Positions 50,061 to 63,100 of a stretch of 64,000 nucleotides of DNA are shown here, piece by piece. The stretch's first letter is position 1. Each line of letters begins with the position of its first letter. Origin of the DNA: Penelope pileata. Lineage: Eukaryota > Chordata > Aves > Galliformes > Cracidae. The notes under the pieces are model-generated. The model had not been told where the DNA came from and ran no database searches. It saw only the letters and a program-made list of their open reading frames with translations. Position numbers and translations under genes: made by a program. Location of the stretch: positions 1,298,230-1,362,229 of the forward strand of contig WBMW01000582.1 in NCBI GenBank assembly GCA_013396635.1, read 5' to 3'.

Positions 50061-51340
50061 CGGGAAACCAAAGATGTCTTACAATTTGGGCGCTACTGCA
50101 AGAGACACTTGTAACTCACTAGGATGAGCATTTGTATCCTTATTTGCTTTAGTCACCCCACATATGTATCAAATACATATTCTAAAGCCACCTCCTCATC
50201 TCTCTGTAAACCTTTGGCTATTCAACCAGTTACCTCTAGATCAGAGGTAATTTAATCTCAAGCTGAGAAATGGCACTAGCTGCACATGAAGGCTGAGCTC
50301 AGTTCTATCAGTCCATTTCTTTCCCAATTCTCATATAAATAAAATACAATGCTCACTTACTTGCTTCTGGTTGTTGCCTTCGAATACTCAGAATTTCTCA
50401 AGTACGAGGTAGAGATATTGTCTAAAAGCTTTTATTTTGAATGGAACGTGCACACTGATAAAATGTTATGATGAATTTGAATATTACCTACTCTGTAAAA
50501 TCAACCTAGTTTTTAAAATTTATAAGAACCCTATCTTAATATTTTAATCCTTATAAGGATACTGCAACATCTCTTTTCATTCCTGTATCAGATAATGAAA
50601 CTCTAGAGTAATTATTACTTTATTATATGTGCTCTTATTTAAGTAATTCCACTTATCTCTGCAGTCTGTTAATCAGCTTCTAGATTCTACAAATTAGTAC
50701 AACACTAAGTGCATTGTGGTCAGCTTCACCTGAAAAAGGCAGATATAAGTATCACGTAAATCCTTGCAATTCGAAGTGACACCCATAGCTCAGGGCATTA
50801 GCACTGGATTAGAGTTACTATACAATGTAATTGTTTATGCTGTTCTGCGGTGTAATACAGACAAGGCTACACAATCAAAGCTTTCACAGACATAAACAGA
50901 CATCACACACTGTAATTATATTTGTCTGCAAGATTATAATAATCATAGATGGCAGGTATTATAAAACAGTTCTTTTTTTCTGGTTAACCCATTCGGTATA
51001 CTCTTCTTACTCCAAAAGCAGTTTCCAATAAGGAGGTAAAAGCCTGTTTCAGTTGTATGCTTCCAATTAGATTTTTCTATAAAATAGATGTAAAAGCAAA
51101 ATATTAATTTACTCTTTGCTTTTTCACTTAGCATTATAGTGCATAATATTTCCTTTTGACTCCTTTTGACTCAAACACTCTCTTTTACTTTTTATCTGAG
51201 TCTTAAGCTCTTATGCAATTCAAAAGATTTTCCAATACAAAATTTTAATGGCTGTTCTTCCATTACAATTTTTCAGTAGTATCATCATTAGGTATTTATT
51301 TAACCAACAGAGTTGAGACTGGTATTGTTAATTACGTAGA
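50061..51340. other. Unique noncoding DNA
   Basis: No gene recognised. The segment near 50778-50815 contains 'atagctcagggcattagcac', faintly like a tRNA or SINE A-box, but no second promoter box or cloverleaf can be drawn. Confidence 0.4.
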
Positions 51341-51878
51341 CTGCTCTGAAAGTAAAGTCACCTATTTATTTCCATGGAAACTACAGCAGATACAAAGAAC
51401 ACAATAACACTCTTTGATAGAGCAAATTCTCAGCTACAAAACACAACAGTCAACACCATTAGCTATGCATTTTCATCAGTGATGAACAAGAGCCTGCACA
51501 CCATGCTTATAAACATTTGCACCAGTGGTGACTCGCTGCTGCTGTCAGCACTGCTGAAACGCACCAACCACTGCCTCACTGTGCTCCCATCCACTATTAT
51601 CCATTCCATAAATGTTCAGCAAGTGTTGATCAGTGTTAATGGGTGCAATTATTTCTGCACGGAGGAATTCGGTTCCACACCTTTTCTACATCCATACTTC
51701 CATGTCAGACGCCATTTTGTCAGACTGCCCCTCTGCTGCCATCTGTTAGACAACATTTGGCAACAAAATGTATTGGAATATTGGCAGGAAGTTTCAACCT
51801 CTACCTCCACCCCACCAACATTCACCTCTGATGTCATGGGCCAACATAATATAATAGGAGGCATTTCTTTCGGAGCAG
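51341..51878 (-). mobile_element. Galluhop-type mariner, internally deleted, longer copy
   Basis: Inverted termini CTGCTCTGAAAG at 51341-51352 and CTTTCGGAGCAG at 51867-51878 match with one mismatch. The transposase runs on the minus strand: about 60-70 N-terminal codons are recognisable at roughly 51530-51740 (start region 'aaaatggcgtctgacatgga' on the minus strand). This is followed directly by the far C-terminal region ('gcaggctcttgttcatc' on the minus strand, about 51490). The DNA-binding N-terminus is partly kept and the DDD catalytic core is absent, so the element is non-autonomous. The 198-codon + strand frame at 51374-51970 runs antisense through it and is not a gene. TA dinucleotides lie close to both ends, but the exact TA duplication is unclear. 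Confidence 0.88.
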
Positions 51879-53097
51879 CACTTGTACGTTATGCATTTGC
51901 TTTTATTCCCTGCAGGAATCAGCCTTTTCAAAGTTTTTCCTTCATGCTCATCTCAAGTTCCATCCTTTAGCCAGAAAACAGACTAGTCTGTTTTCCTGAA
52001 ATGGGGACGAGGAATGAGCTTCAAATCAGCTCTCTGCTTTTCATCTGTAGTTCTTCTGTTTAGGTTGTTGGAAAAAAAGTATCTATTACCACATCTAAAT
52101 TATTCTAATAATGAAAAATATCTTTCCATTTGGAAATAAAGTGTGATTAATGGCAGAGATTTGAAAGAGTGAATTGGCATCATACAGATCTTATACTTGC
52201 TCTGCTGATATCAAGAGGGACTTGTGTCAGGAAGAAGAGGAATAATGATTTGATACTTTGATAAAGGCACACATAACTTCTGTCAGCTACTTTTCGATAT
52301 ATCAGTATCATCACCCTTCTGCTCATTGTTGAACAAAATACTTCAGCACTTTGAGAACTACTATTGTATAGAAAAAAGCACAAAACAAGCCTCTTCCAAT
52401 TATTTCTAAGTATTACCACATGGAGATTTTTTCCTCTTCCCAACAGCTGTGTTCTTTGCAGGAACACTTTTTCTGTGTCTGCTTCTGGAAATACTAATGC
52501 CAGATACTTTTGGCATATTAGGCATCCCTAAATGGAACTGTAGCTTGGTAAATTTATGATGTATTGCTTGAAAGGGTATTTGTATATGATTTTATTACAG
52601 TATGATTAACAGCAGAGAATTGGCAACACTTATTATTCTAATAAAAAGATTAAATTCTTTATTACAATGAATTGTTGTGTCTGTCTGTTTCAGTATCACA
52701 TCTATGTTACTGCTGTGCGGACTGTGAATATGACTTCTGAGGTGCTATGGCTACCTATGACCGTAAGTGATTTCAATGTTATCTGTAAATTACACTGACC
52801 TGATTTTAAGGTGGCCAAACTTTTAATACAGCCAGGCAGAGGCCTGCATTAGAATTTTACCCTTTTTTACTCTGAAGAGGCAGAGGACATATATAGTATT
52901 ATTATATAGGGTTAAATTTTTTTCATGAAAATGGCCTTAAACACATCAGTGACTGAAATTTAGAATCCGTTTTAATGAGCTTTAGAAGAAATGCCAGCAT
53001 GAGAAGCAAAAGCAGTCTGCAAAACAATGCTGTTCTTTCGTAACCACATGCATTTTCTTTGGAGCATGAACTCTTACACAAAATGTTTTATAAATAG
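51879..53097. other. Unique noncoding DNA
   Basis: A+T-rich sequence with no recognised gene or repeat. Confidence 0.45.
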
Positions 53098-53650
53098 CAT
53101 AGAATCATCACAGAAACAGAATACCCCCAGTCGGAAGGGACCTGTAAAGGATCATCCAGTCAACTCCTGGCTCCACACAGGACCACTCAAAAATCACACC
53201 AGATGACTGAGAACTCCAGCAAGCTCAGTGCCATGACCACTTGCCTTGGGAGCCTGTTCAACCCTCTCGGTAAAGAATCTTTTCCTGATATCCAACCTGA
53301 ACCTCACCTGTTGCAGGTTCATGCCATTCCCTCAGGTCCTGTCTCCGTCACCAGAGAGAGCTCAGCGCTGCCCCTCCGCTCCCCCCGTGAGGACGCTGTA
53401 GGCCGCATGAGGCCTCCCCTCAGCCTCCTCTTCTCTGGGATGAGCAAACCAAGGGGCTTCAGCCACTCTTCACACATCTTCCCCTCTAGACCTTTCACTA
53501 TCCTTAATAGCCCTCCTTTGGACACTCTCTAATAGTTTTATGTCCTTTTTAGTACTGTGGCTCCCAAAGCTGCACACAGTACTCAAGGTGAGGCTGCACC
53601 AGTGCAGTGTAGAGTGTGACACCCCTTCCTCTTGACTGGCTAGCACAGTT
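53098..53650 (-). mobile_element. CR1 LINE, 5'-truncated, different subfamily
   Basis: Minus-strand CR1 starting with octamer-like complement 'atagaatcatcacagaaaca' and 'cggaagggacctgtaaagga'. Protein-level blocks are broken by frameshifts. The readable order on the minus strand is 'VQRRAIK' (near 53525), 'PLGLLIPEKRRLRGGLMRP' (near 53440) and the 'LLQVRFRLDIRKRFF'-like text (near 53290). The GC-rich 53340-53420 part is typical of another CR1 subfamily than the copies at 14928 and 43376. No intact frame remains. Confidence 0.9.
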
Positions 53651-55739
53651 AGTCCGATATTTAAACAGCAGTGCAAAATGTGTTCTATAACTACATTTGG
53701 GCAGTGAATGGTTAGTAATTGCATAAACTTATCCACAGAATTATCTGTCAGTTTTTAGGCCTGGCTGCTAATTAAATCACAGAATTTTGCTGTTATCTTT
53801 AACAGCGATCATTTTCTACACAAGCACAATTTTCCTAAACTAAGGGAGGTTGCTTCTCCATGAAAAAAAGACTGAAGTAAAACACAGCTCAGTTGGAGAT
53901 AGCTTCTAAAGGCTGACATAAGTTGCCACCCTGCTATAGCAACTATTTTCAAATGACAGAGAGCCATTGTAAGGCTAGTATTGCATTGTTCTTGCCAATC
54001 CTGTTTGCCATAAGGGCTTACTAGGCTCTCACTGGCAACAATGCAGTCACAATTGCCAAACAATTTGCTCCTGAGAGCCTGTGATGTATAATGATTGTAA
54101 AAAAGGAGTGCAGTTTTCTGCTCTTGAGAAACACAGCCACCAAGAAGGAATACCTTTGCAATAGCAATTGGATTAAACAGTAAAAATGTGGAGAGTGACC
54201 CTCAAAAATCTTTTAAAAAACTGTAGCTGTAACTAAAACATGTCACACATCTACTGAGTAGGTACTTGCAAAATAAATGAGGTTCTATAATTCAGCCTTA
54301 TTTTACAGCAAAAGAGACTAATAAAATGGAGGAACTTTGAAAATCGTAGATGTATCTGAAAAAATGGACTAATATTTATTTCTTAGCAACTCCAAGGGTT
54401 ATTATTGAAAATACACTTTCAGCTGAAACCTGGACAGAGAATGTGAAATAACACATTGGATTTCTGAATACCAAATGGTGACTTTTCTTGGAAAAAAGTA
54501 AAGGCCTCAACACTGGTTAGTATACAGCAGTTTGCAACTGATTTCTGAAAATAAAAGTAGAATATTGTATTTATTTTTCAAAGTATTAAAGAAGCCATTA
54601 TCATAACACTCAGTAATATATTTCCTGGTTCGGAATATATTTTGGCTATGATCCTAATTTGCATCTGTTTAAGCTAGATCATGAGGTTAGCCTTCCAAGT
54701 CCAGAAAAATGTAACATAAATAGGAGATACCTCAAACTGAGTATAAAACCAATGTTTATCATCACCATGTAGGGTTTGATGAAAGCAGCTTGATATTATT
54801 ATATACATCATATTATTGCTAATTAAAATATATTTATGTGTTTGTTTATAGAAAAAAGTGAAATGAATACAAGTGCAATGGAAGGCAGTACAAGATTCAT
54901 TTCAACTAATGAAAAATAGAACACAAGGCTATTATTGTACTTGTCTTGGATGTTGTTACATGACTGCTGATTAAGCTGTGCTGCTCAAAACAAGGCAAAA
55001 CACCAAAACATGTAGATGCTTGAATATATCCAATGACATTTAATATGGCTTTCAAGGATGCAGCTAATTTTAGCACAGTGTACAAAGCCAAGAAGACGGG
55101 AGTAGCCAAATGAAACTTGGCTAGGAAACATGTCAGGGAATCAATGGGATCTGAAAGTAATGCACTATCTACATTTTCAGGGGTGTTTCAATATCATTCT
55201 TGCCTTAATTCTTATTTGGATTTTAGTCCGAACTTTAGTCTTTCACAAAAAAAACAAATTTATTTCCCATCCTCAGGAATTTAGGACATCCTGAAAATCC
55301 CTCTGAAGTGGACCCCAAGAGGTACACACATTTAAAGCCTCTTGCTGCTACTGCATATAGGAAGAAGGAAGGTATGGAAGGTATACTTATGGGGCAAAGA
55401 TATCCGGCAATAGCAATGAGTGGAAGGACCAAGAAAAGAAGCAGTGATTAGTGAAGAGACCAAAACCCACCCTCTGCCCTCTACATGTGCAAAAACATTA
55501 TTAACAAATTCCCATTAATAGATAATAATGCAGAATCAGGCAATATTAGGTACATATAGCCAGTATTTTGATATCTGGCTTTGTGCTGAAAGGGAATTTC
55601 CTGACGTTGCTCTGTTTTAGCCAATTGCCCATGGTTGCAGACATAGGATGCACAGCTTTGTACAGCTGAACTTTAAATGTAACCCAAAAATTTACCAAAA
55701 TATTAATTGCCATATTAAAATAGGAGACAACACTTTTGA
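53651..55739. other. Unique noncoding DNA
   Basis: No gene recognised. It contains an X-box-like arrangement at 53922-53943 (GTTGCC, 10-bp spacer, AGCAAC) followed by further TTGCC motifs up to about 54060. Confidence 0.45.
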
Positions 55740-56274
55740 GGTATTGTCTTAGTTTCTAACTGAAACTTTCTCTCTTAGTGTCTGCTACAAAGCTGTGTTT
55801 TGGTTCTAGAAGGAAAACATGGCTGATAACACCCGGCAGCGCTGAACAGAACCAAGGACATTTGTATGTCTCTGCCAGGAGAGTGAACAGGCTAAGGAGG
55901 CCACAGGGAGCTGGGAGAGGACAAGAACGGGGCAGCTGACCCAAACTGACCAAAGTGATATTCCATACCATATGACATCATGTAATACAAGGAAGGGAAG
56001 TGAGCTGGGAGGGCCTGTTTGCTTGGGGATTGTCTAAGAATCGGTCGCGGTCAGTGAGTGATTGCTTTGTACAATCACTTGTTTTGTATATAATTATCAT
56101 TACTGTTATTTTACTCTATTTTCCTCTTTCTGTTAGTAAATAGTTCTTTATCTCAACTCATGAGTTCTGCCTTATTTCTCGATCCTCTCCCCCATCCCAG
56201 CTGGGAGGAGGGGAGGGGTGAGTGAAAGGCTGTGTGGTGTTTCCAGGCCTGCCGGCTCAAATCATAGCAGGTAT
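55740..56274 (+). mobile_element. Endogenous retrovirus solo LTR with 5-bp target duplication
   Basis: The LTR spans 55745-56269 (525 bp), from TGTCTTAG to ATAGCA, bounded by identical GGTAT at 55740-55744 and 56270-56274. No internal retroviral sequence adjoins it. It aligns along its whole length with the LTR at 7743 but is clearly a separate subfamily: it lacks the TA run, has 'atttctcgatcctctccc', and ends differently. The potential hairpin of C-rich and G-rich strands (about 56184-56217) is shared. Confidence 0.93.
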
Positions 56275-59200
56275 TTATACCAGATTCTGTTCCAACAAAA
56301 ATTATTCTGTGAAGAACACAGCTGCTTATTCTGCTGTGGTGTGAGATGAATGCTTGTCCTGCAGGTTCTGTCCTAAGGCATCAGTTCTGGCAGATATTTT
56401 GTGCAAAATTTTCAGTGGAACGGCAGCTAAAGTATTTTGAAGTATTATTGTATTGTCTTCCTAAGAAGAAAGACAAACTTCTACCAAGATCAAATGTACA
56501 CATTAAATTACAAAATTGAAGGAGGCAATTTCAAACAGAAAATATAGTTAAAAGAATGAATGCTGATTCATCCCCAAGACTTTTATCTGAAAAGTAAGAC
56601 TACGCTCACATCATTTCCTGTAATAAATGCAGACTTGTGGGTTATGATCTTTGTGATTAGGTTCTCTTAGGCTAGCAAACGCATGCAGTATTATCTTAGT
56701 TCAAAGAAGAATCAGGACCAAGAAAGATTAGATAGAGAAAATTGCAGCCTAAACAGATGGAAGATCTACAGAAAAAGAAAGAAGTGAAAAAGTAGAGAGA
56801 TAGGTGTTTGTGTGAGCATATCTGAGAAGTACAGGGAAAAAGTTAAACCCACAGATACTTGGAGTGCAAGAACAGCAAAAGCAGAACCACCATAAGCTGA
56901 CAATGGCCTGATAGATCTGAGATGACATAGGCATGCTACTTTAGGAATCACTTTTGAAACTGAGAAATAGCCAGCATGCAAACATGTAGCTGATACATAT
57001 AGATGCCCATTTTTGTAGCTTGTTGTTAGCACAGCAAAATTTCAGAACATAACAATGATTTTATGGCTACATTTCCAAACTTAACTCACTGAAACACTAG
57101 GAAAAATGTTTGTCTGGTTTCTTTTTGTGAAGAATGGAGATAAGCTTTTCCTCCTGTATCCTAACCTTCCTTCTCTTCCATCCTGCAGTGCGTTTTTAAG
57201 TGATAAGAATGTTGAAGTCAGAGCTGACATTCAAGAACTGTCCCTAGTGGATGAAGATAGCATTACAGCTGAACTATACAGCAATAGTATTTTGAGGTAG
57301 ATGTGGCATTTATATTTATCTAAAGTCAACAGCATGGCAGGCATGACAAGGCCAATTCACAATTTAATGGGAAAATGGATAAATATACAAAAGCTGATGT
57401 TACACACATGTACTGAAATGAAGCTGTGTGTGTTATTGCAATATATATAGGTGGAGCTGGTCAAATATTTCCAAAGATTGTGCAAAAGCATAATTTTGAA
57501 CAGCTTTTCAAATTAGCTTTCCATATATACATCATTATTTGCTGTTTACAAGCATTCACATTGCTACCAGCACTGTGGAAGTACTATTTTTTGGAGAATA
57601 AACCTTTTAAATTAAATAAAAAACTGACTATTCACTATTTTTCTTTTAAAAATGTGGCTATTCAATAATAGGGTAGAAACAAGCTATGACCATTCACACA
57701 TCACAAATTATAAAGAATTCATGAACAACCTTACCCTGAACTTTGTTAGCATAAACTGTTTTTAAAGACTTTCTAATGGCAAGTAAATTTGGCAATATGA
57801 GCGTCCAGTGTTTAGGACTAGGCTGGGCTCAGTTGAGCAACAAGAAGAAACAGTAAAAGTGACCCTGCCACCACTGTACTAACAAAGCTTTTGGGTTAAT
57901 AGAGACTGCTTTGACCTTATGGCACAAATTAGCATTACCTCAGGCTTCCTTTAATTTAGGCCACCCTGCAATAGCCTCTGGCAATCGGGGATTATTGGAT
58001 GAAAGTGAAGCAGCTTGCTGTGAATGTGAATTCAGGAGACCTTCATTCAGTTCTTGATTGTACCACAATTTCTTGGTGATATAAGGATATATTAGTCTTT
58101 CTGTGCCTCCAGATGCTGTACAAAGAAACAGCACTAACATTCCTTTACTTTATAAATGGGATATGAAATGAACTTTTTTTTTAATTTTATTTTTGAAACT
58201 TTATGCATAAAGCCTTAGAAGTCTGCTAAGAGTTTTGTCAATCTTTGGTTGATCTGTGACAGAAGAGTCACATCACATTGTGTAGACAGACATAAAGTGA
58301 TTTTTAAGTTCTGCATAACATGGAGACAATATGTTGTATACCTACTGCAAAAGAAACAGAAGAGGTGATATTCTCAGGTACAGAAAATATTTGTGGGCTT
58401 ACAGTAACATCAACAGTAGTGGGAGGCTACTCTCAAAATACTTCAGAGACTTCATATGGTTGTTTAGTTGATGTGTGTCCAAAATTCTATCCTCTGACAT
58501 ACACTGTGGAAATTTTCACTTTAACATAGCATTGGCAATATTCTTGTGTTTTTACCCAGGAAAGAAACATAAAAAAGATTGTCTGGGACCATTTCCACTT
58601 AATGTCCCTCCCATGGATAAGAAATGTGAGGGTGGACATCAAAGTAAAATCTTACTAACTTTTGAAATAGAGTTTTGGAATTAGATTTGTAGATTTTGAG
58701 TCTGTTATCAGCTTGTGTGGATTTATAAGAAAAATTATGTAACCTTGATTTTACCATCTAAGTGATGCTTGCCAAATTTTACCAGAAATGCATTCTCATT
58801 TCCAATACAACTAGGGAGCACTGAGGGTATATGTGTACCTATCTGTATGCACATGAAAACAGCTTTCAGTTTTATGATTCCAACTTGTTTCCTGCAACAA
58901 CTGAAATCACAAATGTTACTCCATAGTTGATCTATGTTTCATAGTTGATATGAAACAGAAAAATAAGATAAACTTTAACATTCCTTCCTTCTTCTTCAGT
59001 TACTACAGCTCAGCAAAATTCTTACAAACTCCTGAAAGTTAAGCCATTGGAATGGCTTATCTTCTGTGAAAATTGCTTAAAACATAACTCTGTCATATAC
59101 GTTTAGGCAGGGAAACAATGCATCGAGTGCAAAGATACTGCAGCTGCATGAGTGATGTTTCATAATCAATGTTTGCTGTACATAAAGAATAATAACTTTT

Positions 59201-60079
59201 TCATTATTTATGTATTGCCATAAGTGTAGATTGGCTTCAAAGACAAGGCTTATGGAATTATTAATGAACCAAACAAGAAATATTTTCAACATGCTGAAAA
59301 GACCTAACCTAGCTCAAGTCCCAGCTGAGGAGGAAAGTGAGCTCAGAGCAACTGGGGAGTTATGAGAAAATTAAACATGCTATGAATGGGGCAGACATAG
59401 CCCAAGTGCACAGCTGTTCCATGTGGCTACAAAAAGCTAATGCATTAAATAGTTAATCTTTCATTAACAGTGTGTAATCAGTTGGCATGACTTGCTCAAC
59501 ACACAAGAAAACTGGTGACTGCCCCCCTGAGAGTGTAGTTCCAAGATTCAGCTTTGTCAGTCTTTGGAGAAACCTCACCTCACTGTTTTAAATACAAAAT
59601 ATGGAAACTACATTTTTCTTCTTTTTTTCCTAAATGTATAAGGTAAAAGGAGGAGAGAATAGAGAAAAAGGGAGGATTTTCTCCTTTTCACCTTTGTTGG
59701 AATTGAATGAAGGATCAGTACATAGTTATGAAAAGACTTTGCAGATTAATCTGTGGATTAATACATTTCGTCAGCAGTGCCTGCCGTTTCAAAGGAGCAG
59801 GGAAAGGCTAAGGGACCAAGATCAAGGCAAGGATATTCTTCAGATATGCCTCCTCCTTTGGAAGGATGCCTTTATTTACTCCCTAAAGGAGGTGAGTCCA
59901 GCTCGTGGTGTTGGTGTTGATGGTATAAGGAGGAATAAGAAGAAGTGAGATGGGGGATGGGACTCCAGGAAGACTCTTCCACTAGTTACAGCCACTGGGG
60001 TTTAATGCGATCTATAAACTCATCTGTCTGTTTACATACCAGCAAATGATATGTCTCTCTGATCCACTTACATTTTCAA
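56275..60079. other. Unique noncoding DNA
   Basis: About 3.8 kb with no recognised gene or repeat. Open frames of 60-104 codons (for example 59634-59948) carry no recognisable domain. Confidence 0.45.
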
Positions 60080-60190
60080 GCCTAATGTATACACAGGGCA
60101 CTGACGCTGTGTATACAAGACACAGAGATAGCTGGGGGCTGTGTGCTGTCCCTGCTTTCACAGCACACTGTCACTCTTATAAATAAAGCA
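60080..60190. other. Two adjacent hairpins beside a TATA-like sequence
   Basis: Hairpin 1: GTATACACAG (60087-60096) and its exact complement (60107-60116), 10-nt loop. Hairpin 2: GTGTGCTGT (60141-60149) and its exact complement (60160-60168), 10-nt loop. TATAAATAAAG follows at 60178-60188. Possible readings are a regulatory region, an old LTR end or chance; stems are too short for a typical microRNA precursor. Confidence 0.5.
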
Positions 60191-63100
60191 TTCGCTCGGG
60201 AAAAGAGTCTGAGAGCCGGAGAGCCACATTGCGTGCAAATCCAGCTCAGTGCCTAAGCTTCCTCGAGGTTGAGGCTAATCCTAACTGACATGTTACAGTA
60301 AAAGTACTTTATAAAATCAATATTAAATTCACAGCCTTTGACATCCTGGGACATCAAAGATAAAGGGGAAATAAGCCGTGGAGTAAACAGTCCTGCAGCT
60401 ATGCCAGTTGCTCAAGGAGAGAAGCAAAGGAATACACAGGAGACCATGGGGTAAATTAGTGCAGTGCTAGTCTTGTTTTTATTCTAAGGTCTTGACATCA
60501 ATGAAAACATTACAAAAACAGCACGCAAACTCTTACAAACAAGAAAAGAATATTAGGAAAGACCCACTCAGTTACAAATTCAGATAACCTTTTAAGGTGA
60601 AAGGGATAAAATGCTACCTATGCAAGACAGAGTGTTAGCTTCCTCTTTCAGTAAATTATACCTAAGAGTGATAAGATAATAAAAATACTCAGCAACATAT
60701 CACTGAACTAGAGAGCCATTGGGCTAGAATTTGACTGCACAATTCTAACCTGATCGTATCATTCCCACTTTCTGCAGTGTAGACCCATGTGTATTCTACA
60801 ATCATCCAAACTGACATAGAGTCAGCCATCGTAATGTTTGTACTATGGGTGTGAAATACAATTTGTGTGGGTAATTGAGCCAAGAGGAGAAGGACTTGAA
60901 CAATAGTGGCGCTACTTGCTGAATCCTAGATCCCATCTTCCACATGTAAAATGACAGGAGTGATATTTTAAAAGATAACACTGGCTTTAAGTAAAGGCAA
61001 AAGGGAGACTAGGATGAGTTCAAAACTGGAAAATCTCTCTTCTCCTTTTCTTGTCTTCTCCAAGCCATTACCTATTGATGAACAATACAGTATGTACTCC
61101 TGATGTGATGTTGTACAAGTCAAGATGTTGAGTAGACACCTTCTTATCAAAGAATGGCATTGTATGAATTGAAAATGTTCCTTGCCGTTTTGTGGCTTTT
61201 GTGTAGCCAGGTTTGCAGCTCTAATGACACTTTGTGATCCTTGCACCAACCTTAAGTACAGACTTGTTTCATGTAAAACATCCGATATGCAAACACATCT
61301 ACTCAGAATAGACATTAAAAAGGGTAGAAAAAAATAACTCCTTTGCGTAGAGAAATCTGCTAAAATTACAGTTTAAGAGATACAATCACTAACTTCCAGA
61401 GTAAACTTCTAAATGCGTTTTTTACTGCATGGGAAAAGGACACACTATGATTTCTTAGCTTACTGTATCACCAGTCAAATGTCACTGATTAGTATTTCTG
61501 ACGAGACAACTGGTTCAATTCAGAAAGAGAAAATTAATAGGTATTAGAACAAAATATGGAAAAGAAGGCACAATAATAACTATTTTTACTTCAAGTTTCT
61601 TCAAGAATGATTCTTCTCTCCAATGCTTAGGAAGACCCATAGCTTCAACAATATTCAACCCTGAAGTTAGCAAGAGATTAGCACCTAAAAATGACTCTGA
61701 AAAGCTTGCTGCAAATAGTTGAGAGCAACAGTGAATTAAAGGAATAAGGATTGTAGGAGCGATGCTGGGAAAGTGGTAGACCAAAACCATGATAATTAAA
61801 GCGGGAAGTCATCTTGTCTCTCCTTTTAGGAGGATATACACATTTTCATTCTTGCAAACAAATGTAAGTTTCTCTAGTTTTTTCTGCCGATGTCAACATT
61901 TATGAGATAATACAACGGGAGGGAGAGATAATATTAGTACTAAAATAGCTCAATAGCAAAAAAAATACCAGAAAAGTGTTTTCTGTCATCTTCCCTCAGC
62001 ATAAATCTGTGACACAAAGCTGGTTTTATCAGGATAAAATAAATCTTTGTCAGTAAACAGAATGGAACCATTTTAAAAGCTATTACCAAGACCAAACAAA
62101 TCTTTAGCCTAAGGCTAGTGTCTTCATGCGGGAAATAAAAAAGCAACTCATTGCCTCATCTAAATATATTGCTGGGCCTCAGTGACCAGCAACAAGTAAT
62201 GGCATCTGTGGTTGCCTTTTTGGATCTTTCATGTGCTTGGCAACATGCAAATTACAGAGTTAGGAGAGCTGGAATAGCTGGGTCAAACAATTACCCTATC
62301 CACTACTTTACCCTTGTAGAATGAAACTTGAAATTGCTGATAGTAATTGCCAAAATTGAATGCTTTTCAGCTTGCTGTACTCAAAAGCATACAGGATTCA
62401 GTCCAAAGCCATCTGATACCTCAGAAGGAATTGGTTATGTCTGGCCCTGTGGAAGACCCACAATGAGAGAATTAAGTATGACAGATGACTTGAAAGGTAC
62501 TTCTCACACCAGATGGAAACTCAGGAAAGCTAAGGAATTTTTTGAGAGCAGAGTGGAAGGCAGGTATTTATTCAAACCTACTGAAGACTTGAACAAGCTG
62601 CCTAATTAGTGTTTTATAAAGTGTTTATTTCCCAGTGCTTACTGCTGCTACTCCCACATCCCTCAAACAGAATTCCTACTGTTGCATTAGGGATTTAATC
62701 TTATGTGTTTTATGTGCTGTTCTATGACATAGAAATGACAAAACAAATTCATGTACAAAAATGAAACAAAATATTGAAACAGATATTCGATTTTCTTGAG
62801 GTGACTACTGTTCATCTTACTAGGTACTATAATATGTTTCATAAATATTTTTTATTCTGTTCTGTATATATTTACACACTATACTTATAATCTCATTTGA
62901 ACAGCTTGCAGCAGTGTACTAAACAACATGACTAACATCTGTTATACATTATTTGCTTTTTCATCATGGCAAAAGAGGAGGCGCATACAGTTGGTGCCAT
63001 GCTTTTGAAAGGCTGATAGGATAATTTCTAGTGTTGTTTTGCAAAGATATTTTTCAATGGATCTTTTTGTTGGGTCTATTTACTTGTTATTACAAATTTC

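Noticed and set aside
50778..50815. tRNA- or SINE-like A-box
   Set aside because: No B-box, anticodon stem or cloverleaf can be drawn around it.
51374..51970. The 198-codon open frame as a gene
   Set aside because: It runs antisense through the deleted mariner element, whose transposase remnant is on the minus strand, and it continues past the element end.
55150..55190. A third mariner terminus (ctgaaagtaatgc)
   Set aside because: Only about 13 bp match, with no partner terminus and no internal mariner sequence nearby.
60141..60168. MicroRNA precursor hairpin
   Set aside because: The perfect stem is only 9 bp and does not extend, well short of a typical precursor stem.
62328..62609. A 93-codon + strand frame as a small gene or exon
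   Set aside because: The composition is protein-like, but no family is recognised and there is no clear splice acceptor or donor; unsupported without transcripts.
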